Assembly: GCF_017743865.1 (NCBI RefSeq)
Contig: NZ_JAGHRJ010000002.1
Location: forward strand, 248,001-312,000
Reading direction: 5' to 3'
Origin: Labrenzia sp. R4_2
GTDB lineage: Bacteria > Pseudomonadota > Alphaproteobacteria > Rhizobiales > Stappiaceae
Length of the DNA: 64,000 bases
Position 1 is the stretch's first letter. Each line of letters opens with the position of its first letter. The position numbers were made by a program, and so were the translations under genes. Shown here one piece after another: positions 17,394-25,287 of this stretch. The notes under the pieces are model-generated. The model was not told where the DNA came from and ran no database searches. It worked only from the letters and a program-made list of their open reading frames with translations.

Positions 17394-19167
17394 TGCCGCC
17401 TTGTGTGTCTGTTCCGTCTGCGGCCGACTGATAGAGCGCAATATCGACATCATCGCCGCCGTTGATATTCAGGCCGTCTACCCTTTTTCGCACCACGGGG
17501 ACAAGACCCTTCTCCTTCGCTTCGGCCAAAAACGCCTCTTCATGGCGGCTCTCGATCGCTGCGATCCGGCAAACACCGCTCTCCCCCGGCTTAGCTTGGG
17601 CGAGGAAGTCGGCGGCTTCAGCCTCCGGAACGATCTTGGTGCTGGTCCCTTCCAAGAAGATAAAGCTCGGCTCGTGGAAGCCGGTCGTGACCACTTGCCG
17701 GGTATCCCGATTTGCGCACCCCGGGATCTCGTCCATCGCAGCCACAAGCCTCGGACTAACCCAGATCGTGGTCAGTGCCGGTCCTGAAAAACCCCATACA
17801 CCGATGGCAACGCAAATTGCGGTCAGCGTTGTGGCTGGCAGAGCATACAGCGCCGGTCCACGAAGCAAACGGGTTGCGGCAAAGACCGCAAATACAGCGC
17901 CAATCCCGGTGACGATCGCCCCTGGAGGTGACGGCCAGATACCAAGCGCAAACGGACCTCCAAAGGCGGCGGCCGCAATTCCTATGGCGGGCACCGCCAA
18001 CAAGATCGCCGCCACCCAGCGTAGCCACTTCGCGGATTGGGAACCGGCGCCTTCGATCAGGGCCGCCGCCACAGGCAAAATCAGAGCGGGCATCAAGGGC
18101 ATGGTGTAATGCGGCAGCTTCGTCGCAACGAGTTCAAATACCACCCAGCTTGGGAAAAACCAGCAAGCTGCAAAGATCACCAAAGGGCTTTTCCGCTCTC
18201 GCCACATCATCGGCAATGCAAGCAGGAAGAACGCCGGAAGCGGCCAAAAGACACCAAACATGGCACCGAGATGGGTCAGCGGCGGGGCCCCATGCCCCTC
18301 CTGCCCTTCAGACACCTTGCCGAGCAGATCCTTGCCGATCGCTTCTGTAAAGAATGTGCCGTCCGTTGCGATCCAGATTGCGACGAACCAAGGCAGAACA
18401 AGCAAGAAAAACCAGATGAACCCGGCCAGCGGGACGGCCCCCTTGAACCAGCTCAAATTGCGGCTGGTGATGATCAGGCCAACAACCGTGAACCCGACGA
18501 CCATCGGGCCAACTGGTCCCTTGACCAAGACACTTGCCGCAAGCGCGGTCCAGAACACAAAAGCAAGGCCCCAGGCCCTATCGGAGCTGTTCCTCAGCCA
18601 GAGCCGTGCCAAGGCGCCCTGAGCGATAACAATCGTCGCAAAAAGCGTGGCATCGGTTTTCGCAAGACGCGCTTCAACACCAAGGATGATGGCGAGCACA
18701 ACAAAGGAACCAGCAACGAGCGCTCCTGAGGGGCCCATGAACGCTCTTGCCAACCAGAATACTGCCAGAACGCTCAAGGTCGCGCCGATAATGGACGGCA
18801 AACGATAGACCCAAAGCGCCGCCGATGCATCATGGCCTGTCAGTTTGACGGCAGCCGCCTGCAGCCAATAAATGCCAACCGGCTTCTTGTGACGCGCCTG
18901 ATCCTGGAACCGGATGTCGACATAGTCGCCAGTTTCGAGCATTTGCTTGGTCGCTTGCGTGAAACGCGGCTCATCGCGGTCCAGCGGCGGCACAGTCCAC
19001 TGGCCTGGAACGAACAAAACAAGCGCTAAGGCAAGCAGCAAGAGCGGTGCGGTTACATCATGGCCGAAGATGCGCAGCCATAACGGCTTTTTCATTTGAT
19101 TTCCGGACTTTTCCGGATCCTGCTCCGGTTGCGCGCTGTTTGCCGCTGCCGATTGCGTTTCTGCCAT
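17380..19167 (-). CDS. ArnT-like family 39 glycosyltransferase
   Basis: A 595-residue inner-membrane GT-C glycosyltransferase with about a dozen hydrophobic segments. The acidic first periplasmic loop has LDRDEPRFTQATKQM and YVDIRFQDQARHKKPVGIYWLQ, the pattern of ArnT and RgtA-D enzymes that take a sugar from a polyprenyl phosphate carrier and add it to lipid A or LPS core. A hydrophilic C-terminal domain follows. It heads the operon with PAP2, GT2 and LAB_N genes, a set able to make and use a lipid-linked sugar. The sugar (aminoarabinose, galacturonate or other) cannot be read from sequence. Confidence 0.87.
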   Translation of the reverse strand: MAETQSAAANSAQPEQDPEKSGNQMKKPLWLRIFGHDVTAPLLLLALALVLFVPGQWTVPPLDRDEPRFTQATKQMLETGDYVDIRFQDQARHKKPVGIYWLQAAAVKLTGHDASAALWVYRLPSIIGATLSVLAVFWLARAFMGPSGALVAGSFVVLAIILGVEARLAKTDATLFATIVIAQGALARLWLRNSSDRAWGLAFVFWTALAASVLVKGPVGPMVVGFTVVGLIITSRNLSWFKGAVPLAGFIWFFLLVLPWFVAIWIATDGTFFTEAIGKDLLGKVSEGQEGHGAPPLTHLGAMFGVFWPLPAFFLLALPMMWRERKSPLVIFAACWFFPSWVVFELVATKLPHYTMPLMPALILPVAAALIEGAGSQSAKWLRWVAAILLAVPAIGIAAAAFGGPFALGIWPSPPGAIVTGIGAVFAVFAATRLLRGPALYALPATTLTAICVAIGVWGFSGPALTTIWVSPRLVAAMDEIPGCANRDTRQVVTTGFHEPSFIFLEGTSTKIVPEAEAADFLAQAKPGESGVCRIAAIESRHEEAFLAEAKEKGLVPVVRKRVDGLNINGGDDVDIALYQSAADGTDTQGGNEQQ

Positions 19168-19335
19168 TACGACCCGATTCCGCGAGGATCAAACGGGCTT
19201 GATCCCAGCCTTTCAAAAAGAATGTGTGTGCATCTCCTACATGAGCTTTTTGAAAAGGGAAACACTGCTTGCACCCAAACTCTGTGAAGCTATCGTCATG
19301 GGGACGATTCCTCGCAACATTCCTTTGGCAATCAT

Positions 19336-20172
19336 ATGGCACTCATTGCACATATTACCGATTTGCATCTTCGTCCGCGCGGACTTGCCTGCTATCGCGT
19401 CTCCGATACCAACATGCTGGCGGAACGGGCGATCCCGGCCTTGAACGGCCTGACACCACGCCCGGACGCAGTCGTTCTGACCGGAGACCTCACGGACAAA
19501 AGCGATCCGCGGGAATACGCTCTTGCGCGGCAAATCCTGTCGCGGCTCGCCATGCCAGTGTTCATGATCCCCGGCAATCATGACGGCAGCGCCGATATGC
19601 GGCGCGAGATGTCGGGGTTTCCGGGTATGGATAGCGATGTAGAGGGCAAGCTCTGCTACACCGCCGAAATTGGCGATCTCCGGCTTATCGCGCTTGATAC
19701 CAACATTCCCGGCAAACCGAATGGCGAACTCGGCACACCGCAGCTGAATTGGTTGTCAGATCGTCTCTCGGAGGACAATCGTCCGACGCTTATCGCCCTC
19801 CACCACCCGCCTGCCCTCAGCGGCATTCAGCACATGGATGCGATTGGCTTGAATGACGCCGGTGCGCTCGCAGAGGTGATCGGCCCGCACCAACACATTC
19901 AGCGGCTGCTTTGCGGTCATCTGCACCGCCCGATCATCGCGGAGTTCGCAGGCAAGATCATGACGCTCGCCCCCAGTACGGGCCACCAGGTCGTCTTGGA
20001 TTTGACCGAAGATGGGCCGCCGATGTTCAACTTCGAACCGCCCGCATATTTCCTTCATCACCATACGCCGCAAGCAGGCACAGTGACCCATATGGCCTAT
20101 GTCGAGGCATATCCCGGACCGCATCACTTCTTTGCCGATGAGGGTGTTTCCTGGCCCGGAGATGACGCGTGA
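19336..20172 (+). CDS. Metallophosphoesterase, cyclic-nucleotide phosphodiesterase type
   Basis: A 278-residue calcineurin-like phosphoesterase. The metal-binding motifs are all present in order: ITDLHL (D-x-H), VLTGDLTDK (GD), PGNHD (GNHD), ALHHPP and CGHLHRP (GHxH). The compact size and order fit the CpdA/class III cyclic AMP phosphodiesterase group, though phospholipid or other nucleotide substrates are possible. The stop overlaps the start region of the following lipoprotein gene, so the two are likely cotranscribed. Confidence 0.85.
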   Translation: MALIAHITDLHLRPRGLACYRVSDTNMLAERAIPALNGLTPRPDAVVLTGDLTDKSDPREYALARQILSRLAMPVFMIPGNHDGSADMRREMSGFPGMDSDVEGKLCYTAEIGDLRLIALDTNIPGKPNGELGTPQLNWLSDRLSEDNRPTLIALHHPPALSGIQHMDAIGLNDAGALAEVIGPHQHIQRLLCGHLHRPIIAEFAGKIMTLAPSTGHQVVLDLTEDGPPMFNFEPPAYFLHHHTPQAGTVTHMAYVEAYPGPHHFFADEGVSWPGDDA

Positions 20173-20174
20173 CA

Positions 20175-20738
20175 ATGATTTTCGGCAGCCAGAGAAACAG
20201 AGCTCTTCAGCGCCCGCGCCCCCTGCCCTTGATCTTGCTCCTTGCTTTCTTGGCAGGCTGCGGTGCGCTGCCTGGCGGTCAAGGCGAATTGGAGGACCGG
20301 CCGGTCTTTACAGATGTCGATGTCAGCACCTCTTCTCTTATGGCGATGGTGAATGCCTATCGCGCTCAGAATGTTCTTCCGGCTTTACGTCACGATCCTG
20401 CGCTCGATGGTGTCTCACAAGACATGGCGCGGCACATTGCCAAACGCGACAGCATGGACACCTGGCAGCACAGCGCCTTCGGTCTTTCCCAGCGGCTCGA
20501 CAAGGCGCGTTACCCAAATTACGCAGCTGCAGAGAACCTTGGTGCCGGTTATGCGGATCTGCCTGCAGCTTTCCGCGGCTGGCAAGGTTCCGAAGGCCAC
20601 AACAAGAACTTGCTCAATCCGTATGTGACGCGTGTTGGCATTGCCCGCACCAATCGCAGCAATGGAAAATGGCGGAATTTCTGGGTCATGACGCTGGCGC
20701 GGCCGCAAGCCGACGGCCGGCCGGTCCCCGTCAATTAA
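20175..20738 (+). CDS. CAP/SCP-domain lipoprotein
   Basis: A 187-residue exported lipoprotein. The basic N-terminus and hydrophobic stretch lead to a lipobox LAGC (LLLAFLAGCG), so the mature protein is anchored in the membrane at that cysteine. The rest is a CAP (SCP/PR-1) domain: MVNAYRAQNVLPALRHDPAL, a WQHSAFGLSQR stretch where HG(x) is typical, AAENLGAG, and GWQGSEGHNKNLLNP, which holds the conserved Glu/His pair. Bacterial CAP proteins have no agreed function. A GTG at 20169 is an alternative start overlapping the upstream stop. It converges with the YcaO gene 36 bases away. Confidence 0.85.
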   Translation: MIFGSQRNRALQRPRPLPLILLLAFLAGCGALPGGQGELEDRPVFTDVDVSTSSLMAMVNAYRAQNVLPALRHDPALDGVSQDMARHIAKRDSMDTWQHSAFGLSQRLDKARYPNYAAAENLGAGYADLPAAFRGWQGSEGHNKNLLNPYVTRVGIARTNRSNGKWRNFWVMTLARPQADGRPVPVN

Positions 20739-20774
20739 CAGACTGCAACAGGATCAAAGTGCTCCTGAGCATGG

Positions 20775-22133
20775 CTAGAATGGGAACGGGCGCTCTGCGA
20801 AGACCTCTTCCCGTTCAGGTTCCGTGCGCAGTCCGCGCTCGACCACGCCTCTAAAGAGCCTGTCTTTGCCAAACCGCGGCTGCCAGGTGCACAATTCGGG
20901 TGAGAACAGTTTGATGCAGGGCACACCAAGATCCGGACGTGTCGCATCAAACTCCCAAACTGTAATGCCCTTCTGCCGCAAGGCCTCCAACAATCCGTCA
21001 TAAGTAAAGGCTTCGGCTTCAGAAAAAGAAGCCGCTACCGAGGCTTCTCCAACTGGCCAATCATCCAGGATCGATCTCTCGCGGGCATACCGAAGCTGAG
21101 ATGGAATTTTGCTGCTTTGCTCATGGGGACGATCTGGGTATGCAGTCTCCATCGCAGACAACGAGATTTCTCCCTGCAGCATTTCGGTGATTGCTCCGAA
21201 GATCGCTGATCCGAGATCCCATTCGGCACAAGCACCAAACGCTGCCGCTTGACCATCACCGCGGTGAGAAATGGCGACAGCCACATGGACCGGTAGATCA
21301 GTTTCGACCCTGCAAATCGTTGTCTTTCGGAGCCGTTCAGACAGGTACCTCATCAAGTCGTCAGAAATTTTTTCACGCAAAACCGGGCTGGGTACCACTG
21401 TTATCCCCAAGCGGTTGTACCAGGCCTGAGCCACTGCATCGCGCTCTGCAAGCTCTAACAGAGCCCGCTCCCGCGCCCCTACTAAGTCAGACCAGACCGC
21501 ACACCCAACTGTTGACGAAATGCCTACCTTGAGGCCCTGCTCGAGAACAACTTCTCCGAAAAGCCCCGCGAATGCAGGTAGCCGCGCCTCAGTCCCGTTT
21601 AACAAATTACTCACGCGAACAAGACGATTACTCAACTTACTCCAATCGATTACAGAACCACGGGACTCCCGCCCCAACTCCGTTCGCTTGCGAAGCAAAT
21701 CACTCGTCTGGGCCTCACTAAATCCCAGTATGGATGCAAGATCGGCTTGATACTCACCCTTCGTAACACCCACAACACGCGGATCATCTTGCCCAAGAGA
21801 ACAAAGGGTTAATCTTTCAGAAACCTCCCCAATACAACTAATAGATGCACCTATTTTCGTATTTGCTTGCCCACCGGCAGCAAAGGACCCAGTCGCCTTT
21901 GCCGTATGCTGCTCATCAGAGTTTTGAGGCGTAACAACAGCGGTACAAAAATGGATTGGACAGCTTGGAAGAGAGACAGGCACCAGGCGAACCCGGCCGG
22001 CTCGCAAGACCGGCTCAAACAGCCGGAGAGCCTGCTCGGCATCCGGATTGACCGGTCTCACATCTCGCTCCGTCCCCGCGATCAGACCGGCACTCACAAG
22101 CCCACTCAGAACCTCTGGCATAAAACGCTGCAT
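20775..22133 (-). CDS. YcaO-family cyclodehydratase-like enzyme, stand-alone
   Basis: A 452-residue protein with an ATP-dependent YcaO domain from about residue 83 on. The Mg-ATP-binding glutamates appear in IGEVSER (101-107) and in ALLELAERDAVAQAW (224-238), with the usual SSTVGCA block just before. YcaO enzymes phosphorylate a peptide backbone amide to install azolines, thioamides or amidines. The first 80 residues (winged-helix-like start, then RVRLVPVSLP) are a poorly conserved extension. The C-terminus ends RPFPF, close to the proline-rich tail of azoline-forming YcaOs but shorter. The ATG at 22133 has GGGGAG 7 bases upstream; a TTG at 22148 is less likely. It is divergent from two NHLP-like peptide genes. 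No ThiF-type, dehydrogenase or TfuA partner lies nearby. It is not the E. coli YcaO/RimO-type housekeeping protein by context. Confidence 0.87.
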   Translation of the reverse strand: MQRFMPEVLSGLVSAGLIAGTERDVRPVNPDAEQALRLFEPVLRAGRVRLVPVSLPSCPIHFCTAVVTPQNSDEQHTAKATGSFAAGGQANTKIGASISCIGEVSERLTLCSLGQDDPRVVGVTKGEYQADLASILGFSEAQTSDLLRKRTELGRESRGSVIDWSKLSNRLVRVSNLLNGTEARLPAFAGLFGEVVLEQGLKVGISSTVGCAVWSDLVGARERALLELAERDAVAQAWYNRLGITVVPSPVLREKISDDLMRYLSERLRKTTICRVETDLPVHVAVAISHRGDGQAAAFGACAEWDLGSAIFGAITEMLQGEISLSAMETAYPDRPHEQSSKIPSQLRYARERSILDDWPVGEASVAASFSEAEAFTYDGLLEALRQKGITVWEFDATRPDLGVPCIKLFSPELCTWQPRFGKDRLFRGVVERGLRTEPEREEVFAERPFPF

Positions 22134-22420
22134 CGCTCCCCCACACAAAAACGTTCTGCGACTAAAGCATTCCTGAGAACATGATCAAGTATATTTTTTG
22201 ATCAACAGACTCATTAGAAATTGCGAAGCGGTAGCATTTACGCTTTTCTATTGTTTTACAAAAATATTGATGCATTGTTTTTGTGTAGGATCAAGTAGTC
22301 AGAATATATTGTTACTTATAGTACCGATACAACGTGATTACTTTCCAGTTTCGGGGCTATTATTACTTTTGCCACCGACAAAATTGAAAAACATACAACC
22401 GAATAAACTGGAGGCTTAGC
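22134..22420. promoter_or_regulatory. Divergent promoter region of the YcaO/NHLP cluster
   Basis: A 287-base gap that is markedly more AT-rich than the surrounding genes. It must drive both the YcaO gene (-) and the peptide genes (+). It contains a palindrome at 22182-22204 and a 9-bp direct repeat, GATCAAGTA at 22183-22191 and 22289-22297, spaced by 106 bases. GGAGG at 22410-22414 is the ribosome-binding site of the first peptide. Confidence 0.7.
22182..22204. repeat. Inverted repeat, candidate operator
   Basis: TGATCAA (22182-22188) and TTGATCA (22198-22204) form a perfect 7+7 bp inverted repeat around a 9-base AT-rich spacer. It lies 49 bases upstream of the YcaO start and 217 bases upstream of the first peptide start. 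The symmetry suits a dimeric DNA-binding protein; which one is unknown. Confidence 0.5.
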
Positions 22421-22711
22421 ATGCACACTCTTTCAACTACCAATCGCGAACTGGCCATTGGTTCGAAACTTGGTGAAATCATCCAGAACTCAACAGAACG
22501 CGCCAAGTTTGCCGAACACCCGGAAGCCACACTGTCGGAGCTCGGCCTCGCAACAGATGTTAAAATCTATGCCGACACCGCGGACAAGGTGCATCTGGTC
22601 ATCCCGGCAAAGATTGATGAAGCCCGCGTTGCAGCAGGTGATGAAACTTATTTCGAAGAGCTTGGCCGCCTGGCGTTGGCGAGCTGTCATTATGAAGAAA
22701 TGCCGGACTGA
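22421..22711 (+). CDS. NHLP-like RiPP precursor peptide, copy 1
   Basis: A 96-residue peptide resembling the nitrile hydratase-like leader peptide family of RiPP precursors. The central part reads as an NHLP leader: AKFAEHPEATLSELGL, then VKIYADTADKVHLVIP (residues 28-62), matching the D/E-P-x-x-x-L-x-x-L-G-(L/I) and V-x-D-T-x-x-x-x-H-x-V-x-P pattern. The remaining 34 residues end in LALASCHYEEMPD, with a single cysteine (Cys89) next to Ser88. If there is a modified core, this tail is the best candidate. There is no obvious GG cleavage site before it. GGAGG at 22410-22414 lies 6 bases before the ATG. The gene faces away from the YcaO gene and is followed 85 bases later by a second peptide. 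Confidence 0.75.
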   Translation: MHTLSTTNRELAIGSKLGEIIQNSTERAKFAEHPEATLSELGLATDVKIYADTADKVHLVIPAKIDEARVAAGDETYFEELGRLALASCHYEEMPD

Positions 22712-22796
22712 TCGACGACCGATCTTTCTTGCACCTGCGACCGGAGGCCACCAACTCCGGTCGCAATCTTCAACCGCACCCACAAGGTTTTCCCCG

Positions 22797-23075
22797 ATGG
22801 CCAGGTTTCCTCATTACCGTAGCAACGTTGTTGCACTCGGTCAGCTGCTCGCTCACGCTCGGACGGATAAGGAAAAGCGTCGAAAGCTTATCCAGAATCC
22901 AAAGGATGAACTACGGAAAATTGGTTTGCCGGAGCATGCAGTGCAATTGATGGATTTCGAGGTTGTTGACGCCACACAGGCCAAGACGACAGTGCTCCCC
23001 TACCGCCTGAATCAGAAGAAGATCGATAAGGCAGATCCTGGTTACCTTGTCCCACTTGCCCGTCAGTTTTCCTGA
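22797..23075 (+). CDS. NHLP-like peptide, copy 2 (cysteine-free)
   Basis: A 92-residue basic peptide aligned with copy 1 over most of its length: KLIQNPKDELRKIGLP, then FEVVDATQAKTTVLP, then a D-x-x-Y-x-x-x-L-x-R ending that matches the DETYFEELGR of copy 1. It has no cysteine, and its only residue of the usual Ser/Thr/Cys type after the leader-like part is the terminal Ser92. It may therefore be a partner, scaffold or decoy rather than a modified product. The ATG at 22797 has AAGG 9 bases upstream. The frame is open upstream through copy 1, but that part is a shadow. It ends 4 bases from the convergent regulator gene. Confidence 0.68.
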   Translation: MARFPHYRSNVVALGQLLAHARTDKEKRRKLIQNPKDELRKIGLPEHAVQLMDFEVVDATQAKTTVLPYRLNQKKIDKADPGYLVPLARQFS

Positions 23076-23079
23076 TCAA

Positions 23080-25179
23080 CTAGATCGCAGCCCTGTCGCC
23101 AAAGAAGTATCTCTTGACTAGCTGAACACCGCGGTCATATGAGGCGCGTGTTTTGGGGTCTTGGAAGAAGTTGATACGTCGCCCCCACTCATCGGGGTCG
23201 CCCGTACCTAACCCAGCCTGATCGATTACCTTGGCCAAGCTTTCGCTATGCCGGCTCAAAAGATCCAGGGCTTCGGCGTCTTTCCCTGCACATACAAGTG
23301 CAGCGACCCGCGTTGTCAGCCCAACAATGCTCTTGTAGGACGCGCGCTCAATTATTTTAGCGGCCGTTTCGAAATCTTCGGATGCGAAAAAAACCAGAGA
23401 GTAATACTCGTAGAAGACCCGCGGCACGGTTGTGAACAGGTTCATCGCCTTTTCCGCTTTGCTCCGAGCAAGCTCAACTTCACCAGCAAATGCCAAGCCT
23501 TCAGCAGCTGAAATCAGATTGATTGGATCGACGCTGTTCAAACGAATGGCTTGCATGAACGACCGGCGCGCCTCATCGGCCAAGCCGGACTGGATAAGCG
23601 CCCACCCATGAGTTCTCAGGTTAATCGGCTGCCACGGGTCCAGTTTCACGGCATGTTCGCACAGTGACATAATCTCTTCCCACGACAGGACACTGTCGCG
23701 ATCCTCAACCCGGTAGTGCAATAGCTGTTTAATATTCACCAAGGCCTTTCCGGAGTACGACATTGAGAACGTGCTATGGCGTTTGGAAATCTCCTCCAGG
23801 ATTTGCAATGCCTTCCGGTCAGATTTCGGATCAAACTCCACCATCAAGGCTTCCGCCTGGCACCACCGCGCAAACGCAGAACTGTTTTTCGGATTCCGAA
23901 GCTTGTTTGTCACGTGACTGTAGATGCGACCTATTGTGTGACTGGCCGCATTCTCAATACCATCCCACTCTTGCAAGTCGACGACTTCGCTGAACACAAT
24001 CCGTCCTTCGGCACGGTCCTCAAACTGGATCAATACTCTGCCGGAACGATCATTATGTTGAAAACGAAGTAGAAAATTTCCTCCATCGTCGCCCTGAACC
24101 AGCACGGGCGGAGGTCCTTCAGCATCGCCGAAGTAATCTGATTGAAAGAGGTCAAAGGACCTATATGCGGAAAGACCGCTGACAATCTCCTCGCGCAAGT
24201 AAATTCCATCGTTGGGCGCAGTGCGGGCCAACTCGGACGAAACAATCGAAACCTTGGGGAAATGAATAACATTGTCCGACCCGTGATCCACGACCGTGAC
24301 ATCGCTTCCATCCGGATCTTGCCAGAATTCTGGGTACTGCGGCCGGCTCAGCACCAATTGCGCATTTGACGGGCCTGAGCGCGCAGTTACTGACAACAAA
24401 TCCCGGGTTTCCTGTTCCGGCACACCGTCCAACTCTTTCAGCTCGCGCTCACAGGCCCGCAATTGCTGTTCCGCCCGCTCCCGTTGGCCGCGGTGCAGAT
24501 AGATCTGGATCAGCGCGCGGTGAGCCGGCTCAAAGGCGGGATCCATATGCAGAAGGAAGTGGGCGGCAGCTTCCCCCCCGGGGGTGGCAGCAGCGACAAC
24601 TGCGCCAGAAAGGTGTTTCAGTGTGGCATCAATCACCTCGTCCCGGATGCGCTGACGTTCAATCAACAGCCAATCCGTAAAGACAGGATCGATATCCTCA
24701 AAACCAGTCAGATAATCGCCACGCCATAAAGCAATCGCGGTGTTGAAATCCGGTGAATCAGAGGTGTTCAGCAGGTCCAGGAGGTATGCCAGATCAGTAG
24801 GCAAGCTTCCCGCAAAAATTTGAATATGCCCGCCTTGAGTTTTGACCACATCGAGCCCGGCAATTTCTTCTGCCGTTTTCAACTGTTTTAAGGCTTGGCG
24901 AAGCGATTGCATGCCCCTGTGTCCGGTCGCACTGCTCCAAAGAAGATCGGCGACGGCCTCGCGGGATGCGCTCAAGTCACTGATACGGCTGACATAACCA
25001 AGGATAGCAAGTGCCTTGCGGGTTTTGGTCGCGATAGGATCGCCGTCTGCCCCCTTCAGCATCGGTCGCCCGAGACCCGCAAAGTGTGGAACTGGGATCG
25101 TCACCGTAAGACTTCCTTCACTCACGTCATTTTTGACAGCGGCCACACAACCCAGAATGCAACGCTGCGTGAAATACAC
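23080..25179 (-). CDS. SARP/BTAD-type transcriptional regulator with TPR-like C-terminus
   Basis: A cytoplasmic regulator of up to 699 residues. Residues about 28-120 resemble an OmpR-type winged helix of SARP proteins (TRKALAILGYVSR, AVADLLW, SLRQALKQLK). Residues about 125-275 form a bacterial transcriptional activation domain (DYLTGFEDIDPVFTDWLLIERQRI; FEPAHRALIQIYLHRGQRERA). A middle region of unclear fold follows, and residues about 450-660 are helical TPR-like repeats (AVKLDPWQPINLRTHGWALIQSGLADEARRSFMQAIRLN). It has no membrane segment or kinase domain. It is the natural candidate to control the adjacent YcaO/NHLP genes. The GTG start at 25179 lacks a clear ribosome-binding site, so the true start may be a few codons downstream. 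Confidence 0.82.
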   Translation of the reverse strand: MYFTQRCILGCVAAVKNDVSEGSLTVTIPVPHFAGLGRPMLKGADGDPIATKTRKALAILGYVSRISDLSASREAVADLLWSSATGHRGMQSLRQALKQLKTAEEIAGLDVVKTQGGHIQIFAGSLPTDLAYLLDLLNTSDSPDFNTAIALWRGDYLTGFEDIDPVFTDWLLIERQRIRDEVIDATLKHLSGAVVAAATPGGEAAAHFLLHMDPAFEPAHRALIQIYLHRGQRERAEQQLRACERELKELDGVPEQETRDLLSVTARSGPSNAQLVLSRPQYPEFWQDPDGSDVTVVDHGSDNVIHFPKVSIVSSELARTAPNDGIYLREEIVSGLSAYRSFDLFQSDYFGDAEGPPPVLVQGDDGGNFLLRFQHNDRSGRVLIQFEDRAEGRIVFSEVVDLQEWDGIENAASHTIGRIYSHVTNKLRNPKNSSAFARWCQAEALMVEFDPKSDRKALQILEEISKRHSTFSMSYSGKALVNIKQLLHYRVEDRDSVLSWEEIMSLCEHAVKLDPWQPINLRTHGWALIQSGLADEARRSFMQAIRLNSVDPINLISAAEGLAFAGEVELARSKAEKAMNLFTTVPRVFYEYYSLVFFASEDFETAAKIIERASYKSIVGLTTRVAALVCAGKDAEALDLLSRHSESLAKVIDQAGLGTGDPDEWGRRINFFQDPKTRASYDRGVQLVKRYFFGDRAAI

Positions 25180-25287
25180 GAAGACTTTATCACGCTCGTT
25201 TCACGCTTCAAGAACAACATGGCGATCTTGAAAGGCTTCCAGAGTGCAGGAATCCTCCAAAAGACAGCAACACTGGTGGGTGGTATT

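Noticed and set aside
20775-22133. YcaO as the E. coli-type housekeeping protein linked to RimO.
   Set aside because: Gene context (precursor-like peptides and a SARP-type regulator) and the extended N-terminus differ from that single-copy housekeeping gene.
22198-22419. A 73-codon frame in the divergent promoter region.
   Set aside because: It lies in AT-rich promoter sequence, overlaps the palindrome, has no family features and no convincing start site.
22421-22711. A true nitrile hydratase alpha subunit.
   Set aside because: It is less than half the usual length and lacks the Cys-rich metal site; only the leader-like fold resemblance remains.
22458-22796. Upstream extension of the second peptide frame through the first peptide gene.
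   Set aside because: It lies in another frame of a better supported gene, and the ATG at 22797 has a suitable ribosome-binding site and gives the NHLP-like start.
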